64,000 nucleotides of DNA from Ancrocorticia sp047602305 (GTDB lineage: Bacteria > Actinomycetota > Actinomycetes > Actinomycetales > Actinomycetaceae): positions 3,162,001 through 3,226,000 of the forward strand of contig JASGHO010000001.1 of the NCBI GenBank assembly GCA_047602305.1, in the 5' to 3' direction. Positions 51,372 to 60,320 of the stretch are shown here, piece by piece (position 1 is the first letter of the stretch; each line of letters starts with the position of its first letter). Made by a program: the position numbers and the translations under genes. The notes under the pieces are model-generated. The model did not search any database and had not been told where the DNA came from. It saw nothing but the letters and a program-made list of their open reading frames with translations.

Positions 51372-54300
51372 CTCAGTCGCAAGGTCAATGAAGTCCTGAA
51401 CCTGGTCAGGTACGAGATAAGGCAAGGAAGTCCAGCCGTACCAAGGATGTCCAGAAGCAAGCCAGATCTTGCCGAGTCGTTGGGAAAATATGTCTTGTAT
51501 TTCTGGATCTCTCAGGTTGGAGGTGAGTCGCGCGGCGATGTAGGCCAGCGCGTTGTCCTTGTCAAAATCGTCGGTGATGGTTTTTGCGATGGCGAGGGCT
51601 TCGTCGATGACTTTGCCTGCTTTGGCTGGATCGGTGGTGGCGAGTTGTTGGGCGATGATGGCCAGAACCGAGACCTTGCCGTGGTCGTAGGTAATGGTTC
51701 TGGCCGTGGTGAGGGCTTCGTCGGTGACTGTGTTTGCTTTGGTTGGGTCGGTGATGGCGAGTTGCTTAGCAATGTTGTCCAGAGCCAAGACCTTGTCATA
51801 CTTGTTGGTAATGGTTCTGGCCGTGGTGAGGGCTTCGTCGGTGACTGTGTTTGCTTTGGTTGGGTCGGTGGTGGTGAGGCTTTGGGCGATGTTGGTCAGA
51901 GCCCTGGCCTTGTCATAGTTGGAGGTGATGGTGCTGGCGGCTTCGAGCGCTGTGGTGGGATTGGTGCTGCCGAGCGAGAGAGCTCGGGTGGTGAGGGTAT
52001 TGGAGATGTTGGCCAGCGCCATGCTCTTGTCGTTGTCGTTGTTGATGATCGAGGTGGCGAGGGCTTCGTCGATAACTTTGCCTGCTTTGGCTGGATCGGT
52101 GGTGGCGAGTTGTTGGGCGATGATGGCCAGAACCGAGACCTTGCCGCGGCCGTTGGTAATGGTTCTGGTGGTGGTGAGGGCTTCTTCTGCGACTGTGTTT
52201 GCTTTGGTTGGGTCGGTGGTGGCGAGTTGCCCAGCAATCTTGGCCAGAACGCTGGCCTTGAGGTAGTCGTTGGTGATGGTTTTTGCGGTGGTGAGGGCTT
52301 CTTCTGCGACTGTGTTTGCTTTGGCTGGGTCGGTAGCAGCGAGGCATTGGGCGATGCTGGCTAGAGCCTCAGCTTTCAGGTGGTTATCGGTGATGGTACT
52401 GGCGACAGTGAGGGCTCTAATGGGGCCGGTGGTGGAGAGACTCTGGGCGATGCCAGACAGTGCCCGGTCCTTCCAAGGATCGTTGGTGATGGTTTTTGCG
52501 GTGGTGAGGGCTTCGTCGGTAACTTTGTTTGCTTTGGCTGGATCGATGGATATGAGGCTTTGGGCGATGTTGGCCAGGGCCCTGGCCTTGTCATAGTTGT
52601 CGGTAATGGTTTTGGCGATGATGAGGGCTTTGTCGATAACTTTGTTTGCTTTGGTTGGGTCGGTGGCAGTGGTGAGGCTTTGGACGATGCCAGTCAGCGC
52701 CCAGACCTTCGAGCTGTTGTCGGTGATGGTTTTGGCGACAGTGAGGGCTCTAATGGGATCGGTGATGGCGAGGCTGTAGACGATGTCAACCATCCTCCCG
52801 GCCTTCATACTCGCGTCGACGATGGTGTTGGCAATGGTGAGGGCTTCTTCGGTGACTTTGCTTGCTTTGGCTGGGTCGGTCCTAGCGATTTGCTGGGCGA
52901 TTCTGGCCAGAGCCCCGGCCTTCATAAAGCTATCGGTGATGGTGTCGGCTGTCGTGAGGGCTTCTTCGGCTGTCCGAATCGAGGTGGCGTGGTCGGCTAC
53001 GTTATCTAGGATCGGTGTTAGCTTGCTGAGAGCTAAAGCTCTCCTGGATGGATCGGGGATGGCCCTTGCAATGCCAATCGCTCTGCGCAATTGTCCAAGC
53101 TTGGCAAGAGTGGCAGGAAGACTTTCGGTTACATTTGCATACTTCTGCTTGAGAGAATCCGAGTAGGTTAGCGTTTTTGCTAGTTGCAGGAGGTTCAGGT
53201 GACCATTGGTCCAGTGATCCAGCAAATCTTGTGAGGCATTTCGGAGTTGCGAGAGGGCTTCGTCATCGGCCCAATGCTTCCGGGCAAGGAGATCCTTCCG
53301 ATTGTCGTCCGTGACGATTTGAACGCCCCGATCCTGCAGATCGGGGTCTGCGCAAAGGAGCGACACGAATGTAGCTGATACAAGGTATTCAGGTGTGCTG
53401 TCCGGCCAACCTTTGGTTGCCCACTCTTGACCCCAATCGGCGATCCTATGCCTCCATGGCCGTAAGGCTGCCTGGCGTTCAGCTTGATAGCGGGTGCGAT
53501 CAGCGTTTGCTTGTTCTTCAGTTACACCTTGGTTAACGGAAGGAGGCTTGACGGGAGTATCCAGGAACTTTGTGACAAGAATTTGGTCGAGCATATCGTG
53601 GCCGAGGGTGTATGCGTATTGACCATCGGGCAACTTTGCAACATTGAACGAGCGCCCGTCGCGTGAAGCCAAAAGCTCATCAATGACCCACCGAGGTTGA
53701 CCTGTCAGTTCTGATAAATCCTGTGCCGTAAGGGCGGCACCGGAAGCGGCAAGAAAAGCCAGAATGTCCCGGCCATATCTATCTTGGCCGTTACTGATTC
53801 GGAGAATTACCCGGAGTTCAGCGATTGCTCGGTCTCTTGCCGCCACAGCGGCAGGAGATTCTGTGAGGAGATGTTGTGGAATCGCTCGAAGTGGATGCCC
53901 CGGAGGGACCTCATCCGGCAAAGGTGGATTTCCTCGCGAAGCAACGAGAATCCGAACATTGACGGGGACTTCTGCGGGAAGGCTGTATGCGACTGACTGC
54001 TTCTCGGGTGGTGTTCCTTGATCCTCGTCTAGCCCATCGATAATCAAGAGAATTGTCTTGTTGTCCATTTGGGCACGATAGGAAGCGATCCGCAGAAGTC
54101 GGTTGAACTGAGTTCTCTTTCCTGCCAGATCAGTTGGTTTCTCGTAGTAATCAAGCCCAGCGAGTAGCGCCAGCTGTGGGAGAAGGTGTGAGTAAAAGGC
54201 ATCAGAGTCCGCGTGTACCACTTGGCGGCCAATTATAAAGAGATAGGCAACACGGACGCTTGGAAGCGCATCTTTTGCAATCTGTGCCATGAGCGTGGTT

Positions 54301-55019
54301 TTTCCAGCCCAAGGCCCTGCTGTCCACCACCACCATTGCTCATTTCCCGTTGCACGAGCAAAGCTCTCAATCTGTGCCAGTTCCTCTTCACGTCCACTAA
54401 AATCGACGCGAGTTAACGACTCCAAGACCTCTTTTCTGTATTCGTATACGCTGTCTTTGGCGCTAACTCGCCCGATGCTCTCATTAGTTAGTCTTTCGAT
54501 GACCGTCGATAGTTTCTCAATGTGTGTGGCGAGTTCTGCTCGTAATGCCTGATCGGCGGCTGTTTGTGTAGCTTTATTGATTGTGCGTTGGAGCGTCGCG
54601 ATTCTGCTATGGAGGATCTGCTCGGGGAGACTCTGTTGGGAAAGGATGACAGATGTTCCGACCTCAGCGAGATCAGCCCCGAGCTTCTGAGCTACAGATG
54701 GATCGCAGCTTTCGAGAATCTGATTCCATGAGGCTTGCGTCCGCGTCAGCGTTGTTCCTGACGGCGCCACAACGAGGTTAACGATCGCTTTCTCATCGAC
54801 TAGATTGAGGAGCTTCTCTTTCGTGTCAGGCTCCAGCGCCGAGTCCGCTATGACTCCACGAAATGCATCGGAGACCTTGCTGCAGGTGACTGAATCGACC
54901 AGATAGTCCTTGATTGACCCTGTGCCTTCTCCGACAACCCCACCAACACCAATGTTGATGAGCTCGACAAGATCGAATACCAAGGACACCGGATCGCACC
55001 TACCTTCGTAATCGAGCAT
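51369..55019 (-). CDS. Large STAND-like NTPase with ~13 C-terminal helical repeats
   Basis: A 1216-residue protein of unknown family. The N-terminal ~200 residues are a mainly helical region with no recognised enzyme motif. The NTPase module starts at SGREEELAQIESF (208-220), with Walker A AGPWAGKTT (234-242) and Walker B ILLIIDGLDED (323-333), the STAND/NACHT/AAA_16 pattern. A winged-helix-like segment follows (about 410-470). From about residue 655 to 1168 there are about 13 tandem ~39-residue units of the type DKARALANIAQSL-DPAKANKVTDEAL-TITN, two of them shortened. The last ~48 residues are unique. STAND proteins of this shape serve as antiviral or stress sensors in bacteria, with the repeats as the ligand-sensing part; here this is inference. 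A GTG ten codons in (MSLVFDLVEL) has a better ribosome site. Divergent from a P450. Confidence 0.8.
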   Translation of the reverse strand: MLDYEGRCDPVSLVFDLVELINIGVGGVVGEGTGSIKDYLVDSVTCSKVSDAFRGVIADSALEPDTKEKLLNLVDEKAIVNLVVAPSGTTLTRTQASWNQILESCDPSVAQKLGADLAEVGTSVILSQQSLPEQILHSRIATLQRTINKATQTAADQALRAELATHIEKLSTVIERLTNESIGRVSAKDSVYEYRKEVLESLTRVDFSGREEELAQIESFARATGNEQWWWWTAGPWAGKTTLMAQIAKDALPSVRVAYLFIIGRQVVHADSDAFYSHLLPQLALLAGLDYYEKPTDLAGKRTQFNRLLRIASYRAQMDNKTILLIIDGLDEDQGTPPEKQSVAYSLPAEVPVNVRILVASRGNPPLPDEVPPGHPLRAIPQHLLTESPAAVAARDRAIAELRVILRISNGQDRYGRDILAFLAASGAALTAQDLSELTGQPRWVIDELLASRDGRSFNVAKLPDGQYAYTLGHDMLDQILVTKFLDTPVKPPSVNQGVTEEQANADRTRYQAERQAALRPWRHRIADWGQEWATKGWPDSTPEYLVSATFVSLLCADPDLQDRGVQIVTDDNRKDLLARKHWADDEALSQLRNASQDLLDHWTNGHLNLLQLAKTLTYSDSLKQKYANVTESLPATLAKLGQLRRAIGIARAIPDPSRRALALSKLTPILDNVADHATSIRTAEEALTTADTITDSFMKAGALARIAQQIARTDPAKASKVTEEALTIANTIVDASMKAGRMVDIVYSLAITDPIRALTVAKTITDNSSKVWALTGIVQSLTTATDPTKANKVIDKALIIAKTITDNYDKARALANIAQSLISIDPAKANKVTDEALTTAKTITNDPWKDRALSGIAQSLSTTGPIRALTVASTITDNHLKAEALASIAQCLAATDPAKANTVAEEALTTAKTITNDYLKASVLAKIAGQLATTDPTKANTVAEEALTTTRTITNGRGKVSVLAIIAQQLATTDPAKAGKVIDEALATSIINNDNDKSMALANISNTLTTRALSLGSTNPTTALEAASTITSNYDKARALTNIAQSLTTTDPTKANTVTDEALTTARTITNKYDKVLALDNIAKQLAITDPTKANTVTDEALTTARTITYDHGKVSVLAIIAQQLATTDPAKAGKVIDEALAIAKTITDDFDKDNALAYIAARLTSNLRDPEIQDIFSQRLGKIWLASGHPWYGWTSLPYLVPDQVQDFIDLATE
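51585..53010. repeat. Coding direct repeats of the NTPase (~117-bp units)
   Basis: DNA of the repeat region is itself highly similar between units. For example 51605-51685 and 52069-52145 are nearly identical, and the string TTTGCTTTGGTTGGGTCGGT recurs many times. This implies recent unit duplication or recombination, not only protein-level conservation. Confidence 0.85.
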
Positions 55020-55159
55020 GCCTTGTCAGGAATGCCAAGGGATCTCTACTCAACGTAACACCAATGATCCTAGACGAATTAATGGCTCCAACGGCCCGAA
55101 ATGATTCCACGAAACATGCTATGACTGAGAGACAGCTTGGATTCTTGGAGGGGATAGCT

Positions 55160-56305
55160 ATGACGGATCGTGGATCAACGGCAGCAGTGGGAACGAGGGC
55201 GTGCCCTGTCCGGCTCACGAGCCACGAGGACGTGGTGGCCGCGGCCACCGATCCCGAGCGGTTCTCCAGCGCCATCTCCTCGCATCTCCACGTCCCCAAC
55301 ACGATGGACGGCGAGGAGCACCGCGAGTTCCGACGCATTGTGGACAAATACATGTCGCCCGAGGCGGTGGCCGAATTGGAACCGGTGCTTGCCGCGGTTG
55401 CTGCGAAGGTGGTGGAGGAACTTCCGCGCGGCACCGCCATTGACGCCGTCGCCGATCTCGGGTCAATCTTTGCGGTGAGAGCCCAATGCCGCTGGCTTGG
55501 TTGGCCGGAGGAGCTGGAAGCCGAGTTGCTCGACTGGATGCGAAGCAACGAGGAGGCCGCCAGAGCGGGCGATCCAGAGCGCAACGCCGCCGTCGCCAAA
55601 GCTTTTGACGCAATCGTGCGGCACCAAGTTGACGTGCGCCGCGAGGCCACGAACTCCGGCTTCCCGTACGACGACGTCACGGCCCGCCTCCTCGACGAAC
55701 GAGCCTTCGGAAGGCCAATGGCGGTTGAGGAAATCGTCTCGATGCTACGCAACTGGACCGCCGGTGACCTGGGTTCTCTCGCTCGCTGCGTGGGAGTTGT
55801 GGTGGTGCGGCTTCTGGACGATCCGGCTCTGCTTGCCCGTGTGCGGACACTCGTTGAGAACTCGTCTGATCAGCCCGCGGAACGCCATGGCCGTTACGAG
55901 GCCGAATTGGACGCCATCATTGATGAGTGTCTGAGGATTGTGGATCCGTTCCCCTCGAATGGTCGCGTCACTACGTGCCCCGCTGAATTGCCGGGTGGAG
56001 CCACCCTCGACGAAGCGACCCACGTATCGCTGGAATGGGCAGCCGCGAATCGTGACCCTGAAGTGTTCACAGGTCCGGAAGGTCCGAACACCTTCGATCC
56101 GCAAGCAAACCGTCCCAACAATCTTGTGTACGGCATCGGCGCGCACGTCTGCCCTGGCAGGTTGCTTTCCACCGTGGAATTGCGCATTGCGCTTAGTGCC
56201 CTGCTGCGAGGAACACGTTCGATAACTCCCGCCCTGGATTCTGCGCGCGTGCCAGCGGAGGAGCCGCTGCTGGGGTGGGCGAAGGTGCCGATTGTTCTCT
56301 TCTGA
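55160..56305 (+). CDS. Cytochrome P450
   Basis: A 381-residue soluble bacterial P450. The heme loop YGIGAHVCPGRLLS carries Cys331, the K-helix region ECLRIVDPFPSNGRV has Glu and Arg, and the I-helix reads NWTAGDLGS with Ser at the usual Thr. ATG at 55160 has GGAGGGG upstream. No ferredoxin or reductase gene is adjacent. Substrate unknown. Confidence 0.88.
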   Translation: MTDRGSTAAVGTRACPVRLTSHEDVVAAATDPERFSSAISSHLHVPNTMDGEEHREFRRIVDKYMSPEAVAELEPVLAAVAAKVVEELPRGTAIDAVADLGSIFAVRAQCRWLGWPEELEAELLDWMRSNEEAARAGDPERNAAVAKAFDAIVRHQVDVRREATNSGFPYDDVTARLLDERAFGRPMAVEEIVSMLRNWTAGDLGSLARCVGVVVVRLLDDPALLARVRTLVENSSDQPAERHGRYEAELDAIIDECLRIVDPFPSNGRVTTCPAELPGGATLDEATHVSLEWAAANRDPEVFTGPEGPNTFDPQANRPNNLVYGIGAHVCPGRLLSTVELRIALSALLRGTRSITPALDSARVPAEEPLLGWAKVPIVLF

Positions 56306-56321
56306 GGCGAAGGTTGCAACG

Positions 56322-56362
56322 CGAAGATCCCGCCAACGGGTGGGCCATTGGCGGGATCTTCG
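56322..56362. terminator. Bidirectional terminator between P450 and pyrD
   Basis: CGAAGATCCCGCCAA (56322-56336) pairs with TTGGCGGGATCTTCG (56348-56362), a perfect 15-bp stem between convergent genes. Confidence 0.85.
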
Positions 56363-56384
56363 TGATGACCGAATTTCTCGGCAG

Positions 56385-57575
56385 TTAGCTTGCGGCTGCT
56401 GCCACGATATGGCTCTTCGTGGTCGGTGCGGGGCTGGCCCCCACGCTAGCCTTCGATGCTGTTGAGCGAGGTGTCATGTCGACGTCGACGCCCACGGCCT
56501 CCGAGATGTTGCTGAAGCCGTCGCGCTTCAAGAACTTGACCAGGTCGCGGTTGATCTGGCCGATCACCTGCGGGCCCTCGAACATCATGCCGGTGATGAG
56601 CTCAACCACGGTGGCACCGGCGCGGATCTTCTCGTACGCGTCCTCACCGGAGAAGATGCCGCCCACGCCGGCGATGATGAAGCGGTCACCGAAATGGCGA
56701 TAGGTGTGGCGGATGAGCTCGACGCTTTGCTCGCGCGTGGGCACACCGCTGAGGCCGCCCTTGATATCGTCGCTGAGCGGATCCTTCAATGGGACACCCT
56801 CGCGATCCTTCACCAGGTTGGCGATGGTGACGCCCTGGACGTTGTGCCGCGAGAGCACTTCCAGTAGTTCGTCGAACTTCTCCATGTCCTTCAGGTAGGG
56901 CATCTTGGCGAAGAATGGCACCGTCCGGTCCACCTTGTCGAGCTCCGTCATCAGCTTCTCAAGCAGCTCCGGTTCTGAGAACGGCACCGAGCCAACATTG
57001 GGGCAGGAAATGTTGATCTCGACCATCTGCGCAAGATCATTGTTGATGATGTAGGTGGTGGCATTCTTCGCGTCCACAATGGCTTCCTCAAAGGTGTGGA
57101 AACCATTCTGCTGCGGCGCTACTGCCACGGAGATCGACAGCGGCATGCCATGCAGCTTCTTCTGATTGCGGCGCAGCTCGGGCGTCATCGAGATCAGCCC
57201 GTGGTTGGCCATGCCCGCGTACACCACCAGGGAGCCAGTTTTCGGCAAGCGATGGAACCAGGGGCGCGGATTGCCTGTTCGCGGCGGCAGAGTGACGGAG
57301 CCAGCCGTCTCAAACCCGAAACCAACGCTTTCGATGAGCGGTGTCAGCTGCACGTTCTTGTCGAAACCGGCGGACAATCCGACCGGGTTCTTCAGGGTAA
57401 CGCCAAGAATCTCCTGCTGCAGAGAAGGATGGTCGTAACTCCACATCTTGCGGAGCGCGTACCGCACCGGCGGAATACTCTGCGCGACGCGTCCGGCGCG
57501 AACCGTCATGTTGTGCGCGGTGTCGGGGGAGAAACGGAAGAGGATGGGCTTGACGTACTTCTTGTACATTGACAT
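56385..57575 (-). CDS. pyrD: Dihydroorotate dehydrogenase (quinone), class 2
   Basis: A 396-residue membrane-associated PyrD that oxidises dihydroorotate to orotate in pyrimidine synthesis. The N-terminal membrane-binding helices (KPILFRFSPDTAHNMTV) mark class 2, followed by NPVGLSAGFDKN, NISCPNVG with the region of the catalytic Ser, and VGGIFSGEDAYEKIRAGA for FMN. The last ~35 residues are an Ala/Ser/Thr-rich extension. ATG at 57575 or 57569. Confidence 0.95.
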   Translation of the reverse strand: MSMYKKYVKPILFRFSPDTAHNMTVRAGRVAQSIPPVRYALRKMWSYDHPSLQQEILGVTLKNPVGLSAGFDKNVQLTPLIESVGFGFETAGSVTLPPRTGNPRPWFHRLPKTGSLVVYAGMANHGLISMTPELRRNQKKLHGMPLSISVAVAPQQNGFHTFEEAIVDAKNATTYIINNDLAQMVEINISCPNVGSVPFSEPELLEKLMTELDKVDRTVPFFAKMPYLKDMEKFDELLEVLSRHNVQGVTIANLVKDREGVPLKDPLSDDIKGGLSGVPTREQSVELIRHTYRHFGDRFIIAGVGGIFSGEDAYEKIRAGATVVELITGMMFEGPQVIGQINRDLVKFLKRDGFSNISEAVGVDVDMTPRSTASKASVGASPAPTTKSHIVAAAAS

Positions 57576-57941
57576 TGAGGTTTACCACCGTGAAAAAGGT
57601 TGAATGCTGCTGTGATCGAAGCCGAATCTGCTTTGTCTGTTTGTCTCTCCGAAGAGTGGTGACTCCCAGCCGTGCTTTATTCGGCGTAATTGAGCGTACA
57701 GAAGATTTACCAGCAATAATATGCGTCAAAAGTCCCGTGTTTATTTGGTTGAATGGTGGATTCGTTCCAAAATATGTTGGGTGAAACAGCTGACTTTGGC
57801 GTGTGAGCAGGCAATACGATGGTCCTGAGACCAGGGAAAATGACTTAGAAAATCGTCCGTGTAAAAAGGTGGTGATGATCTCTTGTAAAAACGGTGAAAG
57901 CCGGTAAAAAGCTTGACGCGATGTCGGGTTTCGGCGAGAGG
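57576..57941. other. Intergenic region between pyrD and the mevalonate operon
   Basis: This 366-base AT-richer gap holds no credible gene. It has three GTAAAAA motifs, GTAAAAAGGTG (57861), GTAAAAACGGTG (57885) and GTAAAAAGC (57904), and a related GTGAAAAAGG near 57590. They could be protein-binding sites, which is unproven. Confidence 0.4.
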
Positions 57942-59192
57942 CTACTTGTTCTCGCTGCGCTGAGCTAGGGCTTGCAGGTCGATACCGCGCAGGTTGGCGA
58001 AGTCCGCCGTCGCGCCGGTGATGAGGAGGTCTGACTCCCTGAGCGCATTGAGATCGTCGGCGCCGATGAGCGTGAGGAGTGAGCGCACCTGCTCCTTCCA
58101 TGCCTCCAGCTCACCGATCAGAGCATCCAAGCCGTTCTCAAGAAGCACGTGCAGGAAGTGTCCGCTCACGCCGACAGCCCGTGCGCCGAGAGCCAAGGCT
58201 CGCACCACATCCATGGGATTACGCACCCCGCCGGAGGCAAGAACCTCGACGGACTGTCCCGAGAAGAGTTGCGCGGCTTGTGGAGATGCTTGTGGAGCGG
58301 TAGCCGATTCTGAGTGGCCAGACAGCAAAGAATCGGTGCCCGTTGAATCTGCTTGGGTTGGCTGGGCACTGGTGGAACCAGCCACACCAACGCCATCAGA
58401 ACCAGCCACGCCAGCATCGCGGTGCAGCGCCTCCAACAAGCACTCAATCGTGCTCTGACCCCATCCGGCGAGGTAGCCGTACTCGCGGCCGCTGCGCCGC
58501 TGGTTTTCGATGGCGGCGAAGTTGGTGCCGCCGCGTCCGCTGACGTCCACGGTGCGCACACCGCGCGCCGCGACCTCGGCGATACTACGAGCGCTGAGCC
58601 CGAACCCGACCTCCTTGACCACCACTGGCACGCCCATCTCACCAACTGCGTCAACGATCTCTTCGATCCTGTCGAGCCAGCCGCGGAAGTCGCGGTCGCC
58701 CTCGGGCATGACCAGCTCTTGGGCTGGATTCACATGGACCTGCAGGGCGTTGGCATCTAACAGCCCCACGGCCTCACGAGCCTGCTGCGGGGTCACACCG
58801 GGGCTGACATTGGAGAAGAGGAACGCCTCAGGTGCGTTCTCCCGCACTACTCGGAACGTCGGCGCCAACGAAGGATCTCGCAGTGCAACACTGACGGAAC
58901 CGCTGGCCATCGCCACACCGGTTGCGGCTGCGGCTCGGGCCAGATCAGCGTTGATCTTCCCCGTCATCTCGCTGCCGCCGGTCATCGCGTTGATGTAGAA
59001 CGGCACCGGCCAGGCGCGTCCGGTCACAGTGGTGGAAATATCCACGCTGTCGCAGGCAAGCTCGCCAAAGGAATGGTGGAGGAATCGGACGTCGTCGAAT
59101 CCGTTGTGCTGAATCCCGCGCAGCTCCTCAGAAATCCGAACGTGCTCGTCCTTGCGATTGCTGTTGCGTTCGTTGTCCATTGTTGCCCCCAC
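57942..59192 (-). CDS. fni: Type 2 isopentenyl-diphosphate isomerase
   Basis: A 416-residue FMN enzyme that interconverts IPP and DMAPP. Motifs: FYINAMTGGSEMTGKINADLARAAAATG (about 70-97), VHVNPAQELVMPEGDRDF, KEVGFGLSARSI, DVSGRGGTNFAAIENQR, and ASGGVRNPMDVVRALALGARAVG. It is about 60 residues longer than usual because of a Ser/Ala/Gly/Thr insertion (about 258-315) before the last FMN motif. Last gene of the mevalonate operon, 48 bases after phosphomevalonate kinase. Confidence 0.93.
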   Translation of the reverse strand: MGATMDNERNSNRKDEHVRISEELRGIQHNGFDDVRFLHHSFGELACDSVDISTTVTGRAWPVPFYINAMTGGSEMTGKINADLARAAAATGVAMASGSVSVALRDPSLAPTFRVVRENAPEAFLFSNVSPGVTPQQAREAVGLLDANALQVHVNPAQELVMPEGDRDFRGWLDRIEEIVDAVGEMGVPVVVKEVGFGLSARSIAEVAARGVRTVDVSGRGGTNFAAIENQRRSGREYGYLAGWGQSTIECLLEALHRDAGVAGSDGVGVAGSTSAQPTQADSTGTDSLLSGHSESATAPQASPQAAQLFSGQSVEVLASGGVRNPMDVVRALALGARAVGVSGHFLHVLLENGLDALIGELEAWKEQVRSLLTLIGADDLNALRESDLLITGATADFANLRGIDLQALAQRSENK

Positions 59193-59240
59193 CTGCTCAT
59201 CGTGACACCTTCCATCGTGTCACGAGATGATTGATTCCTT

Positions 59241-60320
59241 TTACTGATGCACGTACAGGTTGAGGATCCGGATGTCGGCCCTCTCCCAGGTCGCGAGCAG
59301 GCCGTCGATGTCGGCGCCGTCGTCGATCAGGACGATGCCGCAGTCGCCGCCGCCGGCGCCGGACGTCTTCGCCGCGCCGCCGCGTTCCTCCGCGCTCTCG
59401 ATGAGATGGCGCAGTTTCGGCGTTTCGATGGTGATCCCGGTGCGTTCGCCGAGCTGCCGCAGCAGTTCCCGGTTGCGGCGGATTCCGGCCAGAATGCCCT
59501 CGCGGTCGCCATCGTTCAGCGCCTTGACCAGCGCGTTTACACAGCGACTGCTCTCGGTGAGGAACTGTGGATAGTCCATGATGCCGCGCGCTTTGCGCGA
59601 CTGCACGCCACCCACCAGCCGCGACGTCGAGGCCGGAGAACCCGTCCATCCCACCAGCAGCCGCAGCCCGTCCGGGGGCGCCACGCGATGCACCGACAGC
59701 CCGGGCCAGTCCATCTGGAGCAGCTCGACCAGCGACCGCTTGGCGCGCTCACTACGCGCCCAATCCCGGTCGAACGACGTGTAAGAGATCCATCCGCCGA
59801 ACATGCTGGCGGCGATGTCCCCGCCGGAGCCCGACCGCTGCACCTCAATACACGCCAGCAGCGCCAGTTTCAGCTGCTCCATCCGGTCGAGATCCAGCCC
59901 GTAGTGCGCACAGAGGGCGCGCACCGTCGCCACCGTCACCGCCGCCGACGAACCGAGCCCAAACTTGCGGCCCGAATCGTCCACGAGTTCGCTGGTGATG
60001 TTGAGATCGAAAATCTGCAGCGGTTCACCGAGCCCCACCACGACCTCTTCCACCGTCCGCATCGCGGCCAGCACGAAACTGAACGGCGTCTCGTCCGGCT
60101 CGATGACCATGTCAGCGTCGCGCCGGTACCACTCCAGCTGGCTGCCCGCGTTGAGATCCGAGGTAATACGCCCGGTGTCCGCGGCGTCGCGCACCCGCAC
60201 CGTCACGTACCGGTCCACCGCGATCAGTACGGCAGGAAAACCCGGTTCGACGACGGCGTATTCCCCTGCGATGTACAGCTTTCCAGGGGCTTTGACTTCA
60301 GTGGTCCACGGCCGGTTCAT
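59241..60320 (-). CDS. Phosphomevalonate kinase
   Basis: A 359-residue GHMP kinase that converts phosphomevalonate to the diphosphate. KLYIAGEYAVVEPGFPAVLIAVD (about 13-35), the ATP loop KFGLGSSAAVTVA (about 118-130) and KTSGAGGGDCGIVLI (about 322-336) are the three GHMP motifs. Its start overlaps the decarboxylase stop by 4 bases. Confidence 0.93.
   Translation of the reverse strand: MNRPWTTEVKAPGKLYIAGEYAVVEPGFPAVLIAVDRYVTVRVRDAADTGRITSDLNAGSQLEWYRRDADMVIEPDETPFSFVLAAMRTVEEVVVGLGEPLQIFDLNITSELVDDSGRKFGLGSSAAVTVATVRALCAHYGLDLDRMEQLKLALLACIEVQRSGSGGDIAASMFGGWISYTSFDRDWARSERAKRSLVELLQMDWPGLSVHRVAPPDGLRLLVGWTGSPASTSRLVGGVQSRKARGIMDYPQFLTESSRCVNALVKALNDGDREGILAGIRRNRELLRQLGERTGITIETPKLRHLIESAEERGGAAKTSGAGGGDCGIVLIDDGADIDGLLATWERADIRILNLYVHQ

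Noticed and set aside
51009..52364. 451-codon plus-strand Gly/Val-rich frame
   Set aside because: Antisense to the NTPase repeats; its apparent repeats mirror the repeats of the real gene.
57310..58101. 263-codon minus-strand frame
   Set aside because: It overlaps pyrD and fni in another frame and covers their intergenic gap; no family features.
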